Made by a program: the position numbers and the translations under genes. This document shows positions 21,203 through 29,224 of a DNA stretch of 51,136 nt, piece after piece. Source of the DNA: Bacteroidales bacterium (GTDB lineage Bacteria; Bacteroidota; Bacteroidia; Bacteroidales; JAGONC01); the NCBI GenBank assembly GCA_028716265.1, contig JAQUQD010000014.1:1-51136 (forward strand). Direction: 5' to 3'. Every line of letters begins with the position of its first letter. Position 1 is the stretch's first letter. The notes beneath the pieces were generated by a model that was not told the origin of the DNA, made no database searches, and saw only the letters and a program-made list of their open reading frames with translations.

Positions 21203-22912
21203 ATGAAACAATTAATGCGTATAGTGCTTTTTATGTTTTTCGCATTCGTGACCAGTTTCTGGATGACCTCCATTGCCTGCACGAATTTCCTCGTCACGAA
21301 AGGTGCTTCCGTTGACGGATCAGTCATGATCAGCTATTCAGCTGATTCGCATACCCTTTATGGAGAACTTTATCACTGGGCAGCAGCGACTTATCCCGAA
21401 GGTGCTCTGCTGGACGTTTATGAATGGGATACCGGAAAGTACCTGGGAAAGATCAAACAGGCGAGGCAAACCTACAATGTGATCGGGAATATGAATGAGC
21501 ATCAGGTGGGCATTGGCGAAACCACCTACGGTGGACGTGAGGAGCTTGGAAGCCAGTCAGGGGCTATCATGGATTATGGCAGTATGATGTATATCGCCCT
21601 TCAGCGTTCCAAAACAGCACGGGAAGCCATCAAGGTCATGACTAGCCTGGTAGCGGAATATGGGTATGTCAGCTCCGGGGAGTCCATCTCTGTTTCTGAT
21701 CCCGACGAGGCATGGATCTTTGAGATCATCGGGAAAGGGGAAGGCCAGAAAGGGGCCGTATGGGTCGCCCTCCGCATACCCGACGGATATGTCTGCGCCC
21801 ACGCGAACCATGCCAGAATAACCACCTTCCCTCTCGCCAACGGGAAAACATCCATCACCTTCTCGCAGATTGACAAGATTTTTGATCCTGCCGTGGAATG
21901 TGTTTACTCGGACGACGTGATCACCTTTGCACGGACAATGAAATACTATGACGGAAAAGACCAGGACTTCAGTTTTTCAGGCACCTATGCCCCCCTTGAC
22001 TTCAGCGCTGCGCGGTTCTGTGAGGTGCGCGTGTGGGCCTTCTTCCGTAGCGTCAAATCCGGCATGGACAAATATATGGACTATGCCTCGGGGCATAATC
22101 TGAAAAACCGTATGCCGCTCTGGATAAAACCTGACCGCAAGATCTCGGTGACCGATATGATGGATTTCATGCGGGACCACCTGGAAGGTACACCGCTGGA
22201 TATGACAAAGGACATGGGCGCCGGACCTTATGGGAATCCTTACCGCTGGCGTCCGCTTACCTTTGATGTAGACGGAAAGGTATATTGCAACGAACGCGCC
22301 ACCTGCTCGCAGCAGTGCGGCTTCGTCTTCGTCGCTCAGTCGCGCTCCTGGCTGCCCGACCCCATTGGAGGCATCCACTGGTTCGGTGTGGATGATGCCG
22401 CCAGCAACGTCTTTGTACCCATGTACTGCAGCATCACCGAAGCACCGGAAGCCTTTGCCGCAGGCAATGGCTCCATGATGGAATTCACCTTCAACAGCGC
22501 CTTCTGGGTGTTCAATATGATCTCTAACCTGGCCTATACACGCTACAGCGATATCCACCCGGAAATCCGTGAAGCCCAGACCGAACTTGAGAATAAATTC
22601 GTTGACAAAGTCAGGGAAGCCGACCAGAAAGCCCTGGACCTCTATAATAATAACCCGAAAGCAGCCGTTGAATTCCTGACCGGATTCTCGTCTGAACAAG
22701 GTGCTCTCACCCTAAGGACATGGCAACAATTATGGGCTTATCTTTTTACACGGTATATGGATGGAAATATTAAAACCGCACTGCCGGTACCGGATGGATA
22801 TAAATATTACAACCCGAAGGTTGAACAGCCGGGCTATGGGGAAGAATGGTACCGTAAAATCGTGGAAGAAACGGGCGATCATTTTCTGGTGCCGGGCAAC
22901 CCGGGCCACTGA
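21203..22912 (+). CDS. C69 family secreted dipeptidase
   Basis: A 569-residue member of peptidase family C69 (also called U34), Ntn-hydrolase dipeptidases. The N-terminus is a signal peptide (about 1-25) ending in TSIAC; Cys26 begins CTNFLVTKGASVDGSV, the family start where the cysteine becomes the N-terminal nucleophile after cleavage. Other family blocks: ADSHTLYGELYHWAA, VIGNMNEHQVGIGETTYGGR, DEAWIFEIIGKGEG and CAHANHARITTF. It is exported, so it probably degrades dipeptides in the periplasm or at the surface. The gap after cysN is 66 bp and AT-rich, with two ATGAAATATT direct repeats; no clear promoter was seen. Confidence 0.9.
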   Translation: MKQLMRIVLFMFFAFVTSFWMTSIACTNFLVTKGASVDGSVMISYSADSHTLYGELYHWAAATYPEGALLDVYEWDTGKYLGKIKQARQTYNVIGNMNEHQVGIGETTYGGREELGSQSGAIMDYGSMMYIALQRSKTAREAIKVMTSLVAEYGYVSSGESISVSDPDEAWIFEIIGKGEGQKGAVWVALRIPDGYVCAHANHARITTFPLANGKTSITFSQIDKIFDPAVECVYSDDVITFARTMKYYDGKDQDFSFSGTYAPLDFSAARFCEVRVWAFFRSVKSGMDKYMDYASGHNLKNRMPLWIKPDRKISVTDMMDFMRDHLEGTPLDMTKDMGAGPYGNPYRWRPLTFDVDGKVYCNERATCSQQCGFVFVAQSRSWLPDPIGGIHWFGVDDAASNVFVPMYCSITEAPEAFAAGNGSMMEFTFNSAFWVFNMISNLAYTRYSDIHPEIREAQTELENKFVDKVREADQKALDLYNNNPKAAVEFLTGFSSEQGALTLRTWQQLWAYLFTRYMDGNIKTALPVPDGYKYYNPKVEQPGYGEEWYRKIVEETGDHFLVPGNPGH

Positions 22913-22918
22913 TTTTTA

Positions 22919-22949
22919 TTGAATATCTTACAGGAATCGTCTATATTTG
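22919..22949 (+). promoter_or_regulatory. Bacteroidota-type promoter of the coiled-coil protein gene
   Basis: TTG (22919-22921), a 20-nt spacer and TATATTTG (22942-22949) give an exact consensus match. It begins 7 nt after the C69 peptidase stop and leaves a leader of about 35 nt before ATG 22992. Confidence 0.75.
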
Positions 22950-22991
22950 TGGAAATGAACGAAGGCCGTATTTTCTTTTAAATAACATAAT

Positions 22992-23933
22992 ATGACGAAC
23001 AGTTTTTCTTTCGGGGAACCCGAAACCGGATCATCCGGGAACAGATCGCGATCCTGGATATACCTTGTTGCCATGCTTCTGCTGGCCGTCATTGCAGGAA
23101 TCTTTATCGCTAAATCCATCAGGTCGAACAAAGAGGTTCAAACCCTTACCATGGAGAAAGAAAACATGAGAATGGAGCTCCAGGGTGAACTGGATTCACT
23201 GCTGATCGAACACGAGAAGATCAAACAGGAATATGGAGACCTGAGCGAGGTCCTGGTTGCGAAAGACAGCATCATTCAGGCCAATGCGATGGAAATCAAA
23301 CAATTACTTGACACGCAGTGGGAATATTTTAAAGTGAAAAAGAAACTCGACAACCTCCGGGATGTTTCGCAGAGTTACTTAAAACAGATCGACTCGTTAT
23401 TTACAGTCAACCGTGAGCTGAAGGAAGAGAACCTGGCCATACGGCAAAATTTCGAAGCAGAACAGAAAAAAACAGAAATCCTGCAGAAAGATAAAGAAGA
23501 GTTGACCCAAAAAATAACGGAAGCCGCCGTTTTAAGGGCGTATAATATCTCCGCCGTGGGAGTTCGCTTCAAAAGCGCAGAGGAAGAAAAAGTCACCGAT
23601 AAAGCCCGGCGTGTAGATAAAATAAAAATTTGCTTCACGCTGGCAGCCAACCAGTTGATCTCACCGGGACCAAAGGATGTTTACGTCCGGATCGCCCGTC
23701 CCGACAAGATGATCCTGACCAAGGGCAAGGGCGAGGAGTTTTCCTTCACCTATCAGGGCGCTACCCTTCAGTACTCGGTCATGGAAACGGTAGATTATAC
23801 CTCCGAAGCCGTCGAAAGCTGTACCTACTGGATCCATCGTGACAGCTATGAACCGCTTACGGAGGGCACCTACGTTGTATCCATCTATACGGATGACAAA
23901 GAGATCGGCCAGACCTCTTTCGTGCTGATGTAA
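22992..23933 (+). CDS. Membrane-anchored coiled-coil protein of unknown function
   Basis: A 313-residue protein with a short cytoplasmic N-terminus, one TM helix (WIYLVAMLLLAVIAGIFIA, about 22-40), a long heptad-rich coiled coil (about 45-195, rich in E, K, Q and L) and a C-terminal beta-rich domain (about 200-313: ISAVGVRFKSAEEEKVTDKAR, VYVRIARPDKM, YVVSIYTDDKEIGQTSFVL). The topology suggests a periplasmic, membrane-tethered stalk with a globular tip. Similar Bacteroidota proteins are often misnamed as chromosome partitioning proteins because of the coiled coil. It has its own promoter and is convergent with the exosortase gene. Confidence 0.8.
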   Translation: MTNSFSFGEPETGSSGNRSRSWIYLVAMLLLAVIAGIFIAKSIRSNKEVQTLTMEKENMRMELQGELDSLLIEHEKIKQEYGDLSEVLVAKDSIIQANAMEIKQLLDTQWEYFKVKKKLDNLRDVSQSYLKQIDSLFTVNRELKEENLAIRQNFEAEQKKTEILQKDKEELTQKITEAAVLRAYNISAVGVRFKSAEEEKVTDKARRVDKIKICFTLAANQLISPGPKDVYVRIARPDKMILTKGKGEEFSFTYQGATLQYSVMETVDYTSEAVESCTYWIHRDSYEPLTEGTYVVSIYTDDKEIGQTSFVLM

Positions 23934-23944
23934 TTCCTGTCCGG

Positions 23945-24544
23945 TTAGCGGATCGCACGTTCGGAAGAAGACCTTTCCCGGGTGAGATATTCTGTCCATA
24001 GTACCCAAAGGATGAAAAAGACCAGGTAAAACATGCCTTTGGCAACATAACCATGAAAAAAATGCCACAGGCCGGGAAGATAGACAATGACCAGCGACAA
24101 ACCGGTTATCCGGATCAGGTTGGTGAGATGAACGGCCAACAATCCCAGGGGGATGAACCAAGTCTTTTTCAGCCAGGGACCGGGAAAAAAAATCATAAGA
24201 AGGGTAAACTGGGTAAATTGCCTGATCCCCGAACAGGGATAACTGATGCTCAGCGAACCTGCGGGGCCAAGACATATCGTTTGCCCGTCATACAACGCCT
24301 GCAGACCAAAGATCCTGTTCAGGATCCATACGCTGTCGTGGTATAATCCCTTGACCATCCATGCTGACCATCCGTTGATCAACCGGGTGATGGGGAAAAA
24401 ATTGAGAGGCTTTTCCCAGAGCCACCAAAACAGGTAAATGGCTGCCGTCAGCAGGAAAAACCTGCTCAGGTTGTCCGGGAAAGTCCCTGCATCCCGTATG
24501 GCCACAGGATCAGACACCCTCCCTGTAAGCCGGCGTAGCATCAT
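23945..24544 (-). CDS. Exosortase/archaeosortase family transpeptidase
   Basis: A 199-residue multi-pass membrane protein. The exosortase triad is visible: Cys104 in SYPCSGIRQF, Arg145 in LTNLIRITGL and His164 in HFFHGYVAKG, each next to or within a TM helix, in the correct order and spacing. Exosortases cleave C-terminal sorting tags (PEP-CTERM and analogues) and probably anchor or transfer the substrate. The gene overlaps the upstream 79-residue protein by ATGA (24541-24544), so the two are translationally coupled. It is shorter than proteobacterial XrtA, as are other Bacteroidota exosortases, and no EpsI-like domain is fused. The subfamily cannot be decided from sequence reading alone. Confidence 0.85.
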   Translation of the reverse strand: MMLRRLTGRVSDPVAIRDAGTFPDNLSRFFLLTAAIYLFWWLWEKPLNFFPITRLINGWSAWMVKGLYHDSVWILNRIFGLQALYDGQTICLGPAGSLSISYPCSGIRQFTQFTLLMIFFPGPWLKKTWFIPLGLLAVHLTNLIRITGLSLVIVYLPGLWHFFHGYVAKGMFYLVFFILWVLWTEYLTRERSSSERAIR

Positions 24545-24780
24545 TGACCCTTACGTTTTTCAGCCATCCATTTCCGGATCCCGTAACCCAACCCGAACAA
24601 TAAGAAGAAAAATAATCCGCTTCCCAGGGGCACACCCCCCGAAAGAGGCCCACCACCCACAAGGGTGCTGTCACCGTTCATTCCGGGAGCAGGCTGTGCC
24701 ATAAGCACTCCCTGACAAAAGAATCCTGTGGCGATGACCATGACCAGCATCGTCATCATTGCATTCGTTAACCGCTTCAT
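24541..24780 (-). CDS. Minimal exosortase substrate candidate with C-terminal sorting tag
   Basis: A 79-residue protein with a signal peptide (about 1-29, ending VLMAQ), a glycine/proline-rich mature stretch of only about 20 residues (PAPGMNGDSTLVGGGPLSGG), and a tripartite C-terminus: PLGSGL (51-56), a hydrophobic helix (FFFLLFGLGYGI) and a basic end (RKWMAEKRKGQ). This motif-helix-basic pattern, with GLGYGIRK, is like PID-CTERM-type sorting domains of Bacteroidota, with PLG in place of PID. It lies 11 bp after the lamin-tail gene and overlaps the exosortase gene by four bases. A role as substrate is inferred from these features. Confidence 0.75.
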   Translation of the reverse strand: MKRLTNAMMTMLVMVIATGFFCQGVLMAQPAPGMNGDSTLVGGGPLSGGVPLGSGLFFFLLFGLGYGIRKWMAEKRKGQ

Positions 24781-24791
24781 ACCTGTGGATA

Positions 24792-27700
24792 TTAAGGAAT
24801 ATATACTTTTTGGGAGATAACACCCGATGAGGATAAAACACTCACAATGTACCAGCCTTTTGATTCAGGCCGGACAACCACCATGTGCCCCATATTCCTG
24901 ACACATTCCCCGTACACCAGGCGTCCGGTCAGGTCATGGATGAATAACTCTCCTTCCCTGAAGGAAGTGGGTATCATGAGATGAAGATGATCGGCTGCCG
25001 GCAGGATCACCAAACGCTCCGAAGTCGGTCCATCATCACCGGAGATAAGCGTGAAACGGATGAGAAACCGTTCAGGATCTTCCCCATCAGAATAGGTAAA
25101 ACTATACGCGGAATGAATCCGGCAATCAATCAGCACATTCTCCTTCAGGTCTTCCAGCAAAATGTCAGTGCTCTCCGGGAATGTTCCCATTCCGTCAAAG
25201 GTGAACAGGTATGCCCCGGGATGAACAGCGGTAAAGCCAATGATGACATCATCACAGCAGGTCATGGAAGGATAGGAATTAACCGAAAGCATGCTCTCGT
25301 CAGATGCAAAAGAATAAACCTGGGGAACTCCATATTTCCCGAAAAGCTTGTGTGCATCAAAATCTGCATCAAAATCGCCGGTAGAGCCCTCCCTGAAACA
25401 GATGGTCGTCTGATCCGAGCCGCCCTCACCCGACAGGTTGATCCTGAAGGCCGGGAAGGCTGACGTGACCGATCGATAATAGTTTGTAACCTCATGGAGG
25501 CGTGATGCATTGGAAAATGTGACCGAACCGGTCTGCCCGGGCTCACCCACGCGGATGAAAAATCCTTGCATGGCCGGAATGGTGGAATCAGTGGTCTCCG
25601 GATTATTCCCAACCCCGTTGATATAGGACGAATATCCTTCCAGTTCCGGGTTCCAGAAATAGACCGCATTCTGGATTTGCTCCTTCTGGATTGCAGGATG
25701 GTCCCAGTTTATGGAGGAGGGAAAGGGATTGCCGATGAGGTTGTAGCCGGCATACCCTGGCTGATAGGAAGGTATGCCGGGACCCGTATACGTCAGCCCT
25801 TCAACCTGCTGCATACCTGTATTAAGGTCTCCGGTAAAATCCACGGTGATGCTGCCGCCTTCAAGCCATACCGAATACCCTTTCACGGGTGACAGTGGGC
25901 TGTTAAACGAAAGGTTTTCCCATTGCTGGAGCGGCTCATTGTATTGCCTGACATATGCGCTTCCTGGAAAGACATCGCCAGCCGGCACCTGGCTGACCGG
26001 TGAAGAAATAAAATGATATACCGCATCATCCGGATCGCGGGAGGTGCCTCCGCTTAAAAACACCTCAATGGAAGAGACGCCGTTTACCTCAACAGCCGCC
26101 AGATCATCTTCCAGCACCAGCGATGAGGTTAGTGACGTATCTGCCTGCAGCCACAGGGATCCCACAATCCGAAGCGTATCTCCCTGATCTACGGTCACCA
26201 TGGCGCCTGGCTCCAGCTCAAGATCCTGGCAGACAAAGGGATGATCGATGACAAGAAGGGTATTTGCATCAGCCGGTACATGGACCTGTGTCCCAGCCCC
26301 GGGCGATTGCCCTGCAAGCCAGTTGGATGGCACCGCCCAGTTATGCTCCTGTTCTGCACAGCCTCCTGCCCAGGTCGCGGCAACAGGGGCCAGGCTGTTG
26401 GCCTGACCGGGGGTGCCACCATTCACATGACTGGCTTTCCAGTTGCCGGAACAACTGTTATCCACCTCGGGCCCGTTCAGCTCCAGTGAAGGCCCGTAAC
26501 CGTCAGGAGCCCTGTTACCCCAGGCCGACTCATCACTGTACGTCACACTGTCGGTCAGCTGACCGGCAGGATTACGCAACTCAATGGTCTCACCGGAGTT
26601 GCTCAACGTACCGCTCTGCCATTCGTATACCTGACTAGCCTGACCGGTATACACCTCCGAAGAATAGGCGATCACCACGTAGTCGCCGGGTCCCAGGGTG
26701 GCTGTATCGGGAAAAGTAAAGGTAATTCCCTGTGTAAAGAAATATCCGCCAAGGTTGATATCCGAAGATTCTGTATTGACCAATTCGATGAACTCGGTGG
26801 TATCTGTTCCGGACTCAGGACCATTGTAATGGATCTCATTGATGACGATATGGACAAGGGAACGCACATCGAACGGATCGCTTGTATCAGGTTCCAGAAA
26901 GGTTCCCGACAAGGTCATGGCCTCCAGGGCCACATCGTTTTCCGAAGTGTCATACCGAACCCCGTCGATCGTAAGAGCACTTTCCCCGGCAGGAAGGGTA
27001 TCCTGTATATTGCCGTACAACACCCCCGTACCGCTGGCAAGGGATAAGGCGATGACCGTGCTCTCCTCCACAGGGCAACTATTTCCTGACGTATCTACCG
27101 TCTGAATGCTGACATAAAAAGGAGCATCTGCATAAGGATCTGCGCCGCCATTGACGGAAAGGACATGGAGCCTGGAAGGCTGAGCCTCTGCGTTGATGAC
27201 CGTAAAGCCTGACGCAGACAAGGTTTGACGTTGCGTGTCCGATCCTGTCCAGTTGATGTAATTATTTACGGCAGCCTGCAGATCTTCCTTTGATCCAGAG
27301 ATGAGGCTCCTATCGTATACCATGTTATCAGTCTCTGGCAGGGCCACGCAGGTGATCCCGTCGGTTAGGCCGGCAGGAAGAGCCGACGTGCTTGCATCCA
27401 ACGCATCTTCCTGCCATACATGATCACCCTCGTCGTTGATCGCCGCCACAAACAGGGGGGTCTCCTCCGTTCCCTGATACACCAAGATCTGATCCCCGCT
27501 GGAGGAGAGGGCCATGCCGGAAATGGTAATGATCACCCCCTCACCTGCAGGCTGATCATCGGCCGCCGTCCAGATATCGGTCCCTTCCCCTGTCCTGAAT
27601 GTGCCGGATGCTTTCCACCCATTATCGGTTAACCGGATCTCCGTCCCGGCTTCAATGGCTACCAGAAAAACCACCGATACCTCATCCGGATTGTCTATGT

Positions 27701-27818
27701 TGAATCCGGTAACAACCACATCACCAGGCCCTAAAGCGGTTTGGGCATGGATGGGTGCTGAAAAAAAGAGGACTGCCAGCAACGGCAATCCTGAATATAA
27801 ATGAATACACTGTTTCAT
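24792..27818 (-). CDS. Lamin-tail-domain secreted protein with type A T9SS sorting domain
   Basis: About 1008 residues. The signal peptide is MKQCIHLYSGLPLLAV...APIHAQ. An N-terminal beta domain follows (GDVVVTGFNIDNPDEVSVVF, LTDNGW, FRTGEG), resembling the N-terminus of ExeM/NucH-type secreted proteins. A lamin tail domain (LTD) starts near residue 335 (IVINEIHYNGPESGTDTTEFIELVN). The middle carries a beta region with YNLIGNPFPSSINW, common in T9SS cargo. The last 75 residues form a type A sorting domain (ELFIHDLTGRLVYGE ... GWYIVSVLSSSG). GTG 27845 and ATG 27830 are alternative starts; ATG 27818 gives a standard signal peptide. It is the first gene of the exosortase operon. Confidence 0.82.
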   Translation of the reverse strand: MKQCIHLYSGLPLLAVLFFSAPIHAQTALGPGDVVVTGFNIDNPDEVSVVFLVAIEAGTEIRLTDNGWKASGTFRTGEGTDIWTAADDQPAGEGVIITISGMALSSSGDQILVYQGTEETPLFVAAINDEGDHVWQEDALDASTSALPAGLTDGITCVALPETDNMVYDRSLISGSKEDLQAAVNNYINWTGSDTQRQTLSASGFTVINAEAQPSRLHVLSVNGGADPYADAPFYVSIQTVDTSGNSCPVEESTVIALSLASGTGVLYGNIQDTLPAGESALTIDGVRYDTSENDVALEAMTLSGTFLEPDTSDPFDVRSLVHIVINEIHYNGPESGTDTTEFIELVNTESSDINLGGYFFTQGITFTFPDTATLGPGDYVVIAYSSEVYTGQASQVYEWQSGTLSNSGETIELRNPAGQLTDSVTYSDESAWGNRAPDGYGPSLELNGPEVDNSCSGNWKASHVNGGTPGQANSLAPVAATWAGGCAEQEHNWAVPSNWLAGQSPGAGTQVHVPADANTLLVIDHPFVCQDLELEPGAMVTVDQGDTLRIVGSLWLQADTSLTSSLVLEDDLAAVEVNGVSSIEVFLSGGTSRDPDDAVYHFISSPVSQVPAGDVFPGSAYVRQYNEPLQQWENLSFNSPLSPVKGYSVWLEGGSITVDFTGDLNTGMQQVEGLTYTGPGIPSYQPGYAGYNLIGNPFPSSINWDHPAIQKEQIQNAVYFWNPELEGYSSYINGVGNNPETTDSTIPAMQGFFIRVGEPGQTGSVTFSNASRLHEVTNYYRSVTSAFPAFRINLSGEGGSDQTTICFREGSTGDFDADFDAHKLFGKYGVPQVYSFASDESMLSVNSYPSMTCCDDVIIGFTAVHPGAYLFTFDGMGTFPESTDILLEDLKENVLIDCRIHSAYSFTYSDGEDPERFLIRFTLISGDDGPTSERLVILPAADHLHLMIPTSFREGELFIHDLTGRLVYGECVRNMGHMVVVRPESKGWYIVSVLSSSGVISQKVYIP

Positions 27819-27965
27819 AAAAGGGTGCATTTTGGGGTTCAACACTGTTCCATTTCATAGGTTAATCCCCCAGGTACCCAAAATGTGACCCTATTTTTTC
27901 AATAAAAAATAAAATTTCTTTTTATTTTTTCATAATTAATTGATTTATAATTATATAATTCCTAA

Positions 27966-27986
27966 TCCCTCCTCAGGGTGGAGGGA
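27966..27986 (-). terminator. Stem-loop downstream of the RNase H gene
   Basis: Perfect 7-bp stem TCCCTCC (27966-27972) / GGAGGGA (27980-27986) with a 7-nt loop, 19 nt past the RNase H stop on the minus strand and followed there by AT-rich sequence without a clean T tract. The rest of 27846-28004 holds the AT-rich 5' region of the lamin-tail gene. Confidence 0.4.
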
Positions 27987-28004
27987 AGGAGGATGGCGAG
28001 AAGC

Positions 28005-28637
28005 TCATTTCCTTCCAAAATCGGCAGGGATCTCTCCCCATACACGGGTATCCCATTTAAGGACCGGGTTGGAATACCTGTTTTCATTCAGCCATTTCAG
28101 AGCACGGTCAACATGCTCAAAAAGGATACGGGTAGTGCCGGTCCTCTCCAGTTTGGTCTTTATCGCTCTGTCCTTCAGCCATTTGATAGCAGTCCTGGAA
28201 TCACTGTACACAGGACATGACAAACCCAGTTGCTTTAAGAGGGCAAGACCGTGCACGATACCAAGGAACTCGCCCAGATTGACTGTTCCCTCGGGAAAGG
28301 GGCCTCCCCTGAATACCTCTTCCCCGGTCCGGGTCCAGACTCCGCGGTATTCCAAGATACCCGGATTGCCTTTGCATGCTGCATCCACCGATAAACTGTC
28401 CAGGTCGGGCAATGGCCCCTGGAAGGATGTCGTCAGGTTCAAAACTACCTGGAAAGGTTCTTTGCCAATGTGATTCCTGTAATCGTCAGCGAGGGCCTTC
28501 TCTGCCGATTCCCGCGTCGGAAAGGCTTTATAGACAGCTCCCTCCACTCCCTTGACCTGCTCTTCACATTCTTTCCAGGTTGCATAGATGCCCGGCATTT
28601 TACCCTTCCAGACAACGTAATATCGCGTTTTAGGCAT
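28005..28637 (-). CDS. Ribonuclease H with N-terminal viroplasmin-type hybrid-binding domain
   Basis: A 210-residue protein. Residues 1-50 are a viroplasmin/HBD module (YYVVWKGKMPGIYATWKECEEQV, then YKAFPTRESAEKAL) that binds RNA/DNA hybrids. Residues 75-210 are the RNase H domain with acidic residues in DAACKGNPG (with YRGVW), E in NLGEFLGIVHGL, D in VYSDSRTAIKW and D in ADFGRK. It degrades the RNA strand of hybrids (R-loops, primers). This Bacteroidota form is usually annotated as a ribonuclease H family protein. It is divergent from gldH, with nearly abutting -7 elements between the genes. Confidence 0.88.
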   Translation of the reverse strand: MPKTRYYVVWKGKMPGIYATWKECEEQVKGVEGAVYKAFPTRESAEKALADDYRNHIGKEPFQVVLNLTTSFQGPLPDLDSLSVDAACKGNPGILEYRGVWTRTGEEVFRGGPFPEGTVNLGEFLGIVHGLALLKQLGLSCPVYSDSRTAIKWLKDRAIKTKLERTGTTRILFEHVDRALKWLNENRYSNPVLKWDTRVWGEIPADFGRK

Positions 28638-28654
28638 GATCCCCTATTTATCTG

Positions 28655-28662
28655 CAAAACTA
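28655..28662 (-). promoter_or_regulatory. Candidate -7 element of the RNase H gene
   Basis: The minus strand reads TAGTTTTG (TAnnTTTG), 18 nt upstream of the RNase H ATG. It is only 5 bp away from the opposing gldH -7 element. Confidence 0.45.
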
Positions 28663-28667
28663 ATAAC

Positions 28668-28675
28668 TATTTTTG
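28668..28675 (+). promoter_or_regulatory. Candidate -7 element of gldH
   Basis: TATTTTTG matches TAnnTTTG, 60 nt upstream of the gldH ATG. No TTG is at the -33 position, where the opposing RNase H start region lies. Confidence 0.5.
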
Positions 28676-28735
28676 CAGCGGATGCCGGAATCGTCAAACG
28701 ATCTATAAACAACGCTTTCGATTTGCTCAGTCACG

Positions 28736-29224
28736 ATGAAACAGGTTTTTGCTTTACTTTTCATTCCATTTCTCATCATTCCGTTCTCCTGTAATACAAA
28801 GGATGACCTATGCCAGTGGGTTACATTTAATAATCAGGCATGGAACCGGTTTGAAAAACAGAAATTCGGGTTGTCCGTCATGAACACAACCGCTTCGTTT
28901 GATATGAAGCTGATCCTTCGCCACAACGATGATTATCCGTTTGATAACCTGTATATCCATATAGTGATGGAAATGCCCGGTGGGGAAGAACGGATCATGG
29001 AAAAAGACTTCAGGATCAGGGATGCCCTGGGCAACTTTTTATCGGGCGACCGGAACGGATACCGCGAACTCTCCTTTTATCTTTTCAAAGACTTAAATTT
29101 CAGCGAGAAAGGGTTGTGCAGCGTGGAGATAGAAAACCTGATCCCTAAAATAGAGATCCCTGGTATCTTGGAACTCGGATTATGTCTTCAGAAATCGGGT
29201 CGCGATCAGGGGAAAAAACGGTGA
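28736..29224 (+). CDS. gldH: Gliding motility lipoprotein GldH
   Basis: A 162-residue lipoprotein with a type II signal peptide and lipobox (IIPFSC, Cys19). The mature beta-rich domain includes FNNQAWNRFEKQKFG, FDMKLILRHNDDYPFDNLYIHI and the C-terminal EIENLIPKIEIPGILELGLCLQK, typical of GldH. In flavobacteria GldH is needed for gliding and is associated with the T9SS machinery; it is retained in many non-gliding Bacteroidota. Here it stands alone between an RNase H gene and ribF, with its own -7 element. T9SS-targeted proteins elsewhere in the window support a functional secretion system. Confidence 0.82.
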   Translation: MKQVFALLFIPFLIIPFSCNTKDDLCQWVTFNNQAWNRFEKQKFGLSVMNTTASFDMKLILRHNDDYPFDNLYIHIVMEMPGGEERIMEKDFRIRDALGNFLSGDRNGYRELSFYLFKDLNFSEKGLCSVEIENLIPKIEIPGILELGLCLQKSGRDQGKKR

